64,000 bases of DNA, taken from contig JAAWHU010000006.1 in assembly GCA_022796015.1 (NCBI GenBank), positions 1-64,000 on the forward strand. The letters run 5' to 3'. The notes beneath the pieces are model-generated. The model made no database searches. It worked only from the letters and a program-made list of their open reading frames with translations, and was not told the DNA's origin. Numbering within the stretch: the first letter of the stretch is position 1; each line of letters opens with the position of its first letter. The DNA comes from Hungatella sp. (GTDB taxonomy: Bacteria > Bacillota > Clostridia > Lachnospirales > Lachnospiraceae). Positions 56,022 through 62,971 of this stretch are shown here, piece after piece. Both the position numbers and the translations under genes were made by a program.

Positions 56022-57056
56022 ATGGCTATATCTGCAAAAGAACTGGCACAAAAGCTTAATATCTCGGCGGCTACGGTCTCTATGGTGCTGAATCACAAGC
56101 CAGGCATCAGCGAGGCCACCAGGCAGCTGGTACTGAGCGCTGCCAAGGAATATGGATATCAGTTTAAAAAGGCGCCGGAGGATCCGGATACCCGCACCAT
56201 CCAGATCGTCATATACCATAAGAACGGACTGATTCTGTCTGACACACCTTTCTTCAACCATGTGATTGAAGGAATCAGCTTTCAGTGTCAGACATTGGGA
56301 TTTGCGCTTCATATGTCGTATGTTTATGAGAGGGATTCAATAGAAGAACAGATTGCACATCTGAGAGATCTTGATGTGGATGGAATTTTGCTGCTGGGGA
56401 CGGAAATGGCAAAAGAGGATTTCACCCCGTTTACCACCTTGTCCATGCCCTTGGTGGTGCTGGACAGTTACTTTGATGGCATCCCTTTTGACAGTGTGGT
56501 CATCAACAACATACAGGGGGCTTTTGCCGGAACCTGCTATCTGGCAGGATTAGGCCATAAGACCATCGGTTATCTGCGCTCCAGCTTCTCTATCCATAAC
56601 TTTGAGGAGCGGGCCGAGGGATATTACAAGGCTCTTCGTATTCATGGCATTGAAACCCCTCATCCTTATGTATGCCGTATCTGCCCGGTTCCTGACCAGG
56701 GCTATGAGGATATGCTCCGATATCTGGAAGACAACCCCCGGCTTCCCACCGCATATTTTGCGGATAATGACATTGTAGCCGGGGCTGCCATCCGTGCCCT
56801 GAAGGAAAAGGGCTACCGTGTTCCGGAAGACATATCTGTTATAGGCTTTGACAACATACCCTTCGGCTCCCTTATGGAACCTCCTCTGGCCACCATGGGT
56901 GTGGAGAAACAGCAGCTGGGGATTCTGGCAGTAGACACCTTAAACCGCCGCATTCAAAATCCTAATACAGAGCTTGTTAAAGTTGCCTTGGGAACAAAGG
57001 TCATCCACAGAACCAGCGCAGGATTTCTTCCTGAAGGCTCCCACAAGGGATCCTGA
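56022..57056 (+). CDS. LacI-family transcriptional regulator 1
   Basis: 344 residues from ATG 56022 (AGAAAGGC upstream; the open frame extends upstream without support). N-terminal HTH ISAKELAQKLNISAATVSMVLNHKPGISEATRQ is classic LacI. The periplasmic-binding-like core has VVLDSYFDGIPFDSVVINN, YLRSSFSIHNFEERAEGYYKAL and the DxxGxD-like VIGFDNIPFGSLMEPPLATM. It sits divergently from the isomerase operon, so it is the best candidate for its repressor. It is clearly paralogous to the second LacI gene at 60388. Confidence 0.9.
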   Translation: MAISAKELAQKLNISAATVSMVLNHKPGISEATRQLVLSAAKEYGYQFKKAPEDPDTRTIQIVIYHKNGLILSDTPFFNHVIEGISFQCQTLGFALHMSYVYERDSIEEQIAHLRDLDVDGILLLGTEMAKEDFTPFTTLSMPLVVLDSYFDGIPFDSVVINNIQGAFAGTCYLAGLGHKTIGYLRSSFSIHNFEERAEGYYKALRIHGIETPHPYVCRICPVPDQGYEDMLRYLEDNPRLPTAYFADNDIVAGAAIRALKEKGYRVPEDISVIGFDNIPFGSLMEPPLATMGVEKQQLGILAVDTLNRRIQNPNTELVKVALGTKVIHRTSAGFLPEGSHKGS

Positions 57057-57099
57057 ATCATAGAGGCAGAACAGAATGTACCCCCTAAGGCAGTTCAGG

Positions 57100-58701
57100 T
57101 TATACAGTCCGTTCTGCCGACAAAAGCCAGTCACCAGACTTTTCTTTGGCCGGCAGCATCAGGCCCTTGTCCTCCAATGTCATGGTTCCCTCTTCTGCAT
57201 ACTCACCGGTTCTGGGGTCAAACCATCGGAACCGGTATGTTCCATTTTCCATCCCCTCTACCAATGCACCTTTTCTGCAGGTATCTCCATAATAAACCAC
57301 TGCCCGGGTTCTCTCTTCATTTACGGTAACCAGAGGCGCCTTCTTGGCAAAGAGCAACCTGTCTTCTTCCCCGCAGCCAGTGTAGGGAAGCATTTCCCAG
57401 AAGCGGTTCTCTTCATAGAACTGCTTCATGTACCCCATCTGTCTGCCGCCTATGCCATCGATGGCCTCATACCAGGTCACATCAAATCGGTTGAACAGGG
57501 CCATGGAATTGCTCTGCCCTTTCTCCCAAACGCAGTCCCAGATTCCCTGAGCGCCGTAGGTATAGCCGCAGCCCCCCAGCTGAATACTTATATAAGCCAC
57601 TCTTCTCAGCATATCTGCCGTGCACATCCGGGTTCCCAGTTCTTCCAGGGTGGAGCAAAATTCGTACAGAGCCTCTCCTTCAATAAAGGGCTTTCCCGGA
57701 TATTTTCTTCTAAAGTCCCGATAATGGGCCGGGCTAATGGGATAATCTCCATGTCCCGCCTGATTCAGAGTAAAGTCAAACCAGCTTTCTTCCTGATAAT
57801 AGTCAGCAAAGGGCCTTTCGTTGGTATAGTGGGCTGTCTGCAGAGAACCGTAGCCGTCAATGCTCTCAAGATACTTAGCTACCTCAAGCCATCCCTCCAG
57901 GTACTGGGAACGCAGAGGTTCCCCGCTGTATCCTGCCGCTTCCCCGGCCAGAGTCCACACTACGGGAAGCGCACCGTATCTGGCCACAATGTACCGGGCC
58001 AGGTTCTTCTCATGTTCAACCTGGTCTTTTACCGACATAAACCATGCAAATCCCAGGGCATTTACCAGACCCAGATCTGCCAGGGCATACATACGCCGGT
58101 CCAATTCTTTCTGATAAAACTCCACATTGGGCAGGTCATCCCCTGCCTTCTGTGTCCAATACCGTTCCTCCCCACCCATGGCTTTGTCGCTGCGGAGGTT
58201 GGTCTGATACACGTTATATCCCTGATCCACTCTGTGCTTGGCCATGCCTAAGAACATACTGTCCATATGGGGATGATTGGAATGTTCCCAGGATTCTCTG
58301 TATGCAAACTCCCAGTGCGTGTCTCCCAGCCAGAAAAAGGGAGTTCCGTCATGGTAGACCAGATATCGTCCTGAAGGATGGACTTTTAAAAAACCATGGC
58401 GGTAAATCTCCAATTCCCCCGTATATGTCCTGCATTCTATGATACCTGACATCCCTCCAAGTCCTGTCTCCTCGGGAGCTTCAAGAATCCAGTTCCAGGT
58501 ACCGGGCTCCGTGGGGGCAAAGGCCACTTTATAGGAGCGCCCTCCATCCCAGTATGCCTCTCTTGGAATCCTCCTCCCCGAGGGGCCGGTAAATACTGCG
58601 GTGATCTGCACATCCAGAAATGGATTATCATAGTCTTTCCTGCTTTCAAATTCCAGAATGATCTGTCTCCACTGCTCTGCTGTCACATTTTGGCTGTTCA
58701 C
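57100..58701 (-). CDS. DUF5060 plus GH140-like glycoside hydrolase
   Basis: 533 residues from GTG 58701, which overlaps the esterase stop as GTGA and has GGAGGGG upstream. Residues 10-95 are a DUF5060 beta-sandwich (FLDVQITAVFTGPSGRRIPREAYWDGGRSYKVAFAPTEPGTWNW). The catalytic barrel begins YLVYHDGTPFFWLGDTHWEF. Candidate catalytic acids are Glu254 in WTLAGEAAG and Glu343 in IEGEALYE. TYGAQGIWD matches TYGAHGVW of the other hydrolase. No signal peptide. Second enzyme of the set, presumably with a different aglycone or linkage. Confidence 0.72.
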   Translation of the reverse strand: MNSQNVTAEQWRQIILEFESRKDYDNPFLDVQITAVFTGPSGRRIPREAYWDGGRSYKVAFAPTEPGTWNWILEAPEETGLGGMSGIIECRTYTGELEIYRHGFLKVHPSGRYLVYHDGTPFFWLGDTHWEFAYRESWEHSNHPHMDSMFLGMAKHRVDQGYNVYQTNLRSDKAMGGEERYWTQKAGDDLPNVEFYQKELDRRMYALADLGLVNALGFAWFMSVKDQVEHEKNLARYIVARYGALPVVWTLAGEAAGYSGEPLRSQYLEGWLEVAKYLESIDGYGSLQTAHYTNERPFADYYQEESWFDFTLNQAGHGDYPISPAHYRDFRRKYPGKPFIEGEALYEFCSTLEELGTRMCTADMLRRVAYISIQLGGCGYTYGAQGIWDCVWEKGQSNSMALFNRFDVTWYEAIDGIGGRQMGYMKQFYEENRFWEMLPYTGCGEEDRLLFAKKAPLVTVNEERTRAVVYYGDTCRKGALVEGMENGTYRFRWFDPRTGEYAEEGTMTLEDKGLMLPAKEKSGDWLLSAERTV

Positions 58702-60191
58702 CTTAATCCCCTCCTTTCTGCCAGGGAGACGGCCAGGCGGATCAGTTCTTCCCCGTCTTCCCTGCACACAAATCCTCTACTGATCTGTTCCTGCGTATCA
58801 CGGGTTACCAGGTCCTTGTAATGCTCTAAAGATCCGTATAATTCTCTCAGCATATCTGCCGAAAATCCCTCCTGATATCCAAAAAGCACATCCTTTTCGG
58901 ATTCCCGATCCACAAAACTTACCCCTTTCTCAATATTGCTGGCACTGTGATAGCGTCCCGTAGGATAATTGAGAAGGCAGGTTCTAAGCCCTCCCATGGA
59001 ATTGCCGAAGGCATCTTTTCGGTTCTCCCCTTTCGAGTCCACCGCGATCCGCTCACAGATCCCCGGTGCCGCCCCGGTACGAACCCAGTGAAACAGATTA
59101 CGAAAAGCCGCTCCAAAGAGAATATAAGAAGGATAGTTATTGCCCTCTTTATGTTTTCCCTGATATCGGGGCAGGCAGCCCAGTTTCTTAAGATCCGGGT
59201 CATCCTGGTAATAATCTACATAGCTGTACATCGTATCATGGCTGGCACCTGTGATTTCATAAAGGCGATACCGAAAATCGGGCATATCGCTGTCCTGGCG
59301 CATAGTCCTCCAGCTGCCGAACTGCCCGTTCTCACTTTCTGTCTGAACAGCGATAAAAGGCTCCGAGACTTTCTCCACGCGGTACAGTCTGTGACTGTAG
59401 GCCATGCCTGTCTCGTACTGATTTACGGGAGTCACCACCTTCCGGACTCCTCCCCCTGCCAGATAACCATCAAAGACACGGCTGCCTCTGGCTGCCTCCG
59501 GACGATAAGCAAAACTGTTCACATACCGAATCAGATAGCAGGCAGACTGAGACCAGCCTGTAAGGTACAGATACGTTCTGTCATACTTCTTTAGCGGATT
59601 TTCCTCTCTGTCCGACCGAAGCAGCCATGCCAGGTCTGTCAGCATATCCCAGAACAGCCCTGTCTCATAGTTAATGTCTAGGTCGGAAAGATTACTGTTT
59701 CGCCTTACAGTCTCCCCTACATCAAAGGGAAACGGCTTATCCGCATTGGGATTTTTCCAGGAAATCCTTCCGTATCTACCGGGATTAAACTCCGTCAGCT
59801 TCTTGATGGTATTTGGCTTACTGGTAATCCCTACATAGATATCCCCATTCCTCAAAAACTCCCGTCTTCCCAAAATCCACATACGGTCAAGATCAATAAA
59901 CGATGTGGGATTAATTATCTCCACCACTACATTTCCGCTGCATTTAGCGGGGCGCTGAGGCGCACGGACTATAAACCGGTTCACATAGGGAGCGTTTTCT
60001 GTCATAACCTCCACCGCCCCGGCCCTGTCCTCATCATCTGCCCCTTCTGCGCTCCGGTATACATTGGCAGTGCCGTACATATAATACTCTTTCTCCACAT
60101 ACCCCTGCTCGGAGAGATGACAGTATCTCTCTGCGCTCGCAAAAGGATAGTCTGTGTCCGTAACCGGAATTTCCTCAATTCTCTCTATCAT
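58698..60191 (-). CDS. alpha/beta hydrolase (probable esterase)
   Basis: About 497 residues from the ATG 60191 (AGGAGGGG upstream; the preceding TTG is less likely). Alpha/beta hydrolase domain of the large PF20091-type group: nucleophile elbow LYLTGWSQSACYLIRY with Ser214, catalytic His in ITGASHDTMYSYVDYY. The N-terminal part (NVVVEIINPTSFIDLDRMW) is typical of the family. Translationally coupled to the GH140-like gene, so it may deacylate acylated plant glycosides before sugar cleavage; this is inference. Confidence 0.78.
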   Translation of the reverse strand: MIERIEEIPVTDTDYPFASAERYCHLSEQGYVEKEYYMYGTANVYRSAEGADDEDRAGAVEVMTENAPYVNRFIVRAPQRPAKCSGNVVVEIINPTSFIDLDRMWILGRREFLRNGDIYVGITSKPNTIKKLTEFNPGRYGRISWKNPNADKPFPFDVGETVRRNSNLSDLDINYETGLFWDMLTDLAWLLRSDREENPLKKYDRTYLYLTGWSQSACYLIRYVNSFAYRPEAARGSRVFDGYLAGGGVRKVVTPVNQYETGMAYSHRLYRVEKVSEPFIAVQTESENGQFGSWRTMRQDSDMPDFRYRLYEITGASHDTMYSYVDYYQDDPDLKKLGCLPRYQGKHKEGNNYPSYILFGAAFRNLFHWVRTGAAPGICERIAVDSKGENRKDAFGNSMGGLRTCLLNYPTGRYHSASNIEKGVSFVDRESEKDVLFGYQEGFSADMLRELYGSLEHYKDLVTRDTQEQISRGFVCREDGEELIRLAVSLAERRGLR

Positions 60192-60235
60192 CAAAACCCC
60201 TCCTTTATCCTTTATTCAGGAACCTTTGTGGTGCC

Positions 60236-60264
60236 AGTATAGCGGGGTTTGAGCTTAATTACAA
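60236..60264 (-). promoter_or_regulatory. promoter of the esterase/GH140-like operon
   Basis: Minus strand TTGTAA (60264-60259), 17 bases, TATACT (60241-60236). It lies in the divergent region shared with lacI-type gene 2. Confidence 0.55.
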
Positions 60265-60283
60265 TATTTTATTAAGTGATTTT

Positions 60284-60294
60284 ACTAAATTATT
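60284..60294. promoter_or_regulatory. shared box upstream of lacI-type gene 2
   Basis: ACTAAATTATT, identical to 55979-55989 before lacI-type gene 1, flanked by AT-rich sequence. It lies between the two divergent promoters. Probable LacI-family operator, from position and repetition only. Confidence 0.4.
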
Positions 60295-60327
60295 AGCTTA
60301 ATCTCATGAACAAAAAGCATAATGGTA

Positions 60328-60356
60328 TTGAAGTCTTCTCTTCCTTCCCGTATACT
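60328..60356 (+). promoter_or_regulatory. promoter of lacI-type gene 2
   Basis: TTGAAG (60328-60333), 17 bases, TATACT (60351-60356), 31 bases before the gene. TGAACAAAAAGCAT at 60307-60320 resembles the right terminus of the palindromic element and may be a further relic. Confidence 0.6.
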
Positions 60357-60387
60357 TAAACTATCTTTAGAAAAAGGAGCTCCTGCC

Positions 60388-61389
60388 ATGTCTGTCACTG
60401 CCAAACAGATCGCCCAGCAGTTAAACTTGTCTGAAGCCGCCGTCTCTATGGCTTTAAATCATAAACCCGGCGTCAGCACCCAGACCAGACGGCGTGTTCT
60501 GGACACAGCCAAAAGCCTGGGGTACGATTTTTCCAGAATTTCCCCGTCTCAAACCACCCCAGGCAGTATTCGATTGATCTACTATAATAAATTGGATATC
60601 TTTACCATGCCCTTCTTTCAGGAGGTAATCCGAGGCGTGGAGGAAACCTTGGAAAGTTCCGGTTACCGCATGATGCCCCAGCACATTTATGCTGTAGACA
60701 ACGTGGAAGAACAGTTAGAACAACTCTCCATACAGAACTCTGATGGAATCATCCTTCTCGGCACTCAGATGACGCGGGAAGATTTTGCTCCCTTTGCCTT
60801 TTCAGACCGGCCCGTTGTTCTTCTTGATACTTATATTAACTCCGGTAAGGCCGACTGTGTTCAGATCAATAATATAGAAGGGGCCCGTATGGCCGCAGAC
60901 TACCTTATTAAAAAATGCGGCTGTCAGCCAGGATATCTCCGTTCCTCTTACCAAATGAATAATTTTGAAGAACGTGCGGATGGATTTTATAAGGCAATCC
61001 GCCAGAACGGGATGTCCCCCTCCCATTCTGCAGTCCATTATTTAGGCACCAGCATTGACGCTGCCTATGCAGACATGATGGCTGTCCTGGATCAGAAGGT
61101 TCCTCCTGCTCCTTGTTATTTTGCAGACAATGACGACCTGGCTATGGGGGCTATGAAGGCATTGAAAGAGCGGGGATATAAAATCCCTGATGATATCAGC
61201 TTTATCGGCTTCGATAACACTCCGTTTTCTTCCTATGTTGATCCGCCTCTGACTACGGTAAATGTTCCCAAGTACTATATGGGACAGCTGGCGGCCCAAA
61301 GGATGCTGGCCGTGCTGAAAGTCCCTGAATTTCATCCGGTTAAGATAGAGGTCAGCACGGATCTGATTATCCGGCAGTCGGTTAGATAG
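60388..61389 (+). CDS. LacI-family transcriptional regulator 2
   Basis: 333 residues from ATG 60388 with AAAAAGGAG upstream. HTH VTAKQIAQQLNLSEAAVSMALNHKPGVSTQTRR is followed by an effector domain (VVLLDTYINSGKADCVQINN, GYLRSSYQMNNFEERADGFYKAI, SFIGFDNTPFSSYVDPPLTTV) that is closely parallel to regulator 1, motif for motif. Divergent from the esterase/GH140-like operon. The two regulators are recent paralogues and probably respond to related ligands. Confidence 0.9.
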   Translation: MSVTAKQIAQQLNLSEAAVSMALNHKPGVSTQTRRRVLDTAKSLGYDFSRISPSQTTPGSIRLIYYNKLDIFTMPFFQEVIRGVEETLESSGYRMMPQHIYAVDNVEEQLEQLSIQNSDGIILLGTQMTREDFAPFAFSDRPVVLLDTYINSGKADCVQINNIEGARMAADYLIKKCGCQPGYLRSSYQMNNFEERADGFYKAIRQNGMSPSHSAVHYLGTSIDAAYADMMAVLDQKVPPAPCYFADNDDLAMGAMKALKERGYKIPDDISFIGFDNTPFSSYVDPPLTTVNVPKYYMGQLAAQRMLAVLKVPEFHPVKIEVSTDLIIRQSVR

Positions 61390-61439
61390 CTGCGGGTATT
61401 CTTTAAAATAATTCTTTCCAGGATTCTTTTCCCAAAGTA

Positions 61440-61468
61440 TTGATTTTAAAAAAAAGATGTGGTAAAAT
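61440..61468 (+). promoter_or_regulatory. tRNA-Gly promoter
   Basis: TTGATT (61440-61445), 17 bases, TAAAAT (61463-61468), ending 17 bases before the mature tRNA 5' end. Confidence 0.6.
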
Positions 61469-61485
61469 AACCATATCTTTTTCAT

Positions 61486-61557
61486 GCGCGAGTGGCTCAG
61501 TGGTGGAGTATCGCCTTGCCAAGGCGAGGGTCGCGGGTTCGAATCCCGTCTCGCGCT
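61486..61557 (+). tRNA. tRNA-Gly (anticodon GCC)
   Basis: 72 bases folding as a complete cloverleaf. The acceptor stem GCGCGAG pairs with CTCGCGC with discriminator T. The anticodon arm CGCCTTGCCAAGGCG places GCC at 61518-61520. The T arm is GCGGGTTCGAATCCCGT. The D arm contains GGCTCAGTGGTGGAG. CCA is not encoded. Confidence 0.97.
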
Positions 61558-61571
61558 TTTTGTTATGTATT

Positions 61572-61608
61572 GGGAAATCCTGAAAAATCCGGGATTTCCC
61601 ATTTTTTG
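61572..61608 (+). terminator. rho-independent terminator after tRNA-Gly
   Basis: GGGAAATCC / GGATTTCCC stem with a short A-rich loop and a T run (ATTTTTTG). Confidence 0.85.
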
Positions 61609-61664
61609 TCTTTCATTTTTTTACTACAGTTTACTACATACAAGCTTGACAGCAATCTCCCAAT

Positions 61665-61693
61665 CTAAATTCCTTCGTTTCTCCACATACTAT
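61665..61693 (+). promoter_or_regulatory. possible sigma-E type promoter of cotJ operon
   Basis: CATACTAT (61686-61693) matches seven of eight positions of the sporulation sigma-E -10 element CATACAAT. An AT-rich CTAAATT lies 14 bases upstream. In Bacillus subtilis cotJ is sigma-E dependent, so this is plausible. Confidence 0.4.
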
Positions 61694-61731
61694 ACCGACG
61701 CTTAAATCTATGGAGAAAGGAGAATACTTTT

Positions 61732-61908
61732 ATGGACAGTCATACCCATTCAACAAATGCCATACCCCGGCTGCCTCTGGCCATAGCTACCGTTCCTTTA
61801 CAGCAATGGGAAGAACCTTATGCCGCCTGCAAGGCGCTGGAACAGGGAACCATATTTCCGTGTCTCGACCTTCCTTTTTATGTGACAGGAGGTGAGAAGT
61901 ATGAGTGA
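61732..61908 (+). CDS. cotJA: spore coat protein CotJA
   Basis: 58-residue protein starting MDSHTHSTNAIPRLPLAIAT at 61732 with GGAGAAAGGAG upstream. The middle VPLQQWEEPYAACKALEQGT and C-terminal FPCLDLPFYV are the conserved core of CotJA. Part of the mother-cell-expressed CotJ polypeptide group incorporated into the coat of spores. Its end overlaps the cotJB start by eight bases. Short genes like this are easily missed. Confidence 0.9.
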   Translation: MDSHTHSTNAIPRLPLAIATVPLQQWEEPYAACKALEQGTIFPCLDLPFYVTGGEKYE

Positions 61909-62230
61909 CCGCAATGCCCTCTTAAAGGAAATCAATGAAGTCAGCTTCTTTTTAGATGACCTGAGGCTGTACCTGGATACCCATCCTGTAGACGCCAACG
62001 CCCTGAATCTTTACCAGGAAAAGCACGAGAAGCGTCTTCAGCTTCTCAAACAGTATGCCCAGGACTTTGAGCCTCTGACCTGCCACTGCATTAACCTGGA
62101 TTCTAACGGAAGCTCTGCCACAGACACCCGGTACCCCGGCCAGAAACACTGGAACTGGAGCGATGGCCCCATTCCCTGGGACACGGCTGCCAACAACAGT
62201 TCTCTTCTGAAAGACCAAGGAGGTGTATAA
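61901..62230 (+). CDS. cotJB: spore coat protein CotJB
   Basis: 109 residues from ATG 61901 (GGAGGTGAG upstream). Conserved N-terminal LLKEINEVSFFLDDLRLYLDTHPVDANAL, HEKRLQLLKQYAQDFEPLT and the C-terminal WNWSDGPIPWD are the CotJB signature. Overlaps cotJA by eight bases and precedes cotJC by four, so the three are co-translated. Confidence 0.95.
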   Translation: MSDRNALLKEINEVSFFLDDLRLYLDTHPVDANALNLYQEKHEKRLQLLKQYAQDFEPLTCHCINLDSNGSSATDTRYPGQKHWNWSDGPIPWDTAANNSSLLKDQGGV

Positions 62231-62234
62231 CGGT

Positions 62235-62846
62235 ATGTGGAGTTATGAAAAACGTCTTCAGTTTCCGGTGCACATTACCAGCACCTGCCCTAAAACTGCT
62301 TCCCTGATTATCAGTCAGTTCGGCGGTCCTGATGGAGAGCTGTCAGCCTCCATGCGTTATCTTTCCCAAAGATACTCCATGCCATGCAAGGAAACCGGCG
62401 GACTTTTGACGGATATCGGAACGGAAGAATTGGCCCATTTGGAGATGATCTGCGCCATTATCTACCAGCTCACCAAAAATATGAATGTAGAACAGGCAAA
62501 GGCCTGCGGATTCGATGCCTACTATATCGACCATACTGCGGGTCTGTGGCCTGCGGCAGCGGCCGGTGTGCCTTTTAATGCCTGCGAGTTTCAGTCAAAG
62601 GGAGATGCCATAGCCGACCTGACAGAAGATCTGGCTGCAGAGCAGAAAGCCCGGGCCACCTATGACAACCTGATCCGTATGATTGACGACCCGGATGTGA
62701 GAAAGCCTCTGAAATTTCTGCGGGCAAGGGAGATTGTCCATTTTCAGCGGTTTGGGGAGGCCCTGGAAAAAATCAAGGACAGTCTGGATGAAAAGAATTT
62801 TTATTATTTCAATCCGGAATTTGATAAACAGTTTGTGAAGAAATAA
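62235..62846 (+). CDS. cotJC: spore coat protein CotJC (manganese catalase-like)
   Basis: 203 residues from ATG 62235, which has AAGGAGGTG nine bases upstream and gives the family's usual MWxYEK start. Resembles non-haem Mn catalases: EELAHLEMICAIIYQL contributes di-manganese ligands, and the C-terminal helices contain DNLIRMIDDPDVRKPLKFLRAREIVHFQRF with Glu and His of the second half of the site. Probably a spore-coat catalase or structural relative. Confidence 0.95.
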   Translation: MWSYEKRLQFPVHITSTCPKTASLIISQFGGPDGELSASMRYLSQRYSMPCKETGGLLTDIGTEELAHLEMICAIIYQLTKNMNVEQAKACGFDAYYIDHTAGLWPAAAAGVPFNACEFQSKGDAIADLTEDLAAEQKARATYDNLIRMIDDPDVRKPLKFLRAREIVHFQRFGEALEKIKDSLDEKNFYYFNPEFDKQFVKK

Positions 62847-62883
62847 GAGCTTGACCTTGGTTCGTTGCCTTCGCGAGAATAAA

Positions 62884-62931
62884 GGTGCCGCATAATTACC
62901 CTATATGCATAATTATGCGGCACCGCCTTTT
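62884..62931. terminator. bidirectional terminator between cotJC and amidohydrolase gene
   Basis: Perfect 15-bp stem GGTGCCGCATAATTA / TAATTATGCGGCACC around a short loop; a CTTTT run on the plus strand and A-rich sequence on the other suit both convergent genes. Confidence 0.85.
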
Positions 62932-62971
62932 GGATTCATGTCAAAAAATATCGACACACTTTCCTGAGGGT

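Noticed and set aside
61610..61660. Possible phage attachment remnant after tRNA-Gly (TTTACTACAGTTTACTACAT)
   Set aside because: The direct TTTACTACA repeat is short, does not copy the tRNA 3' end, and no integrase or displaced tRNA fragment is visible.
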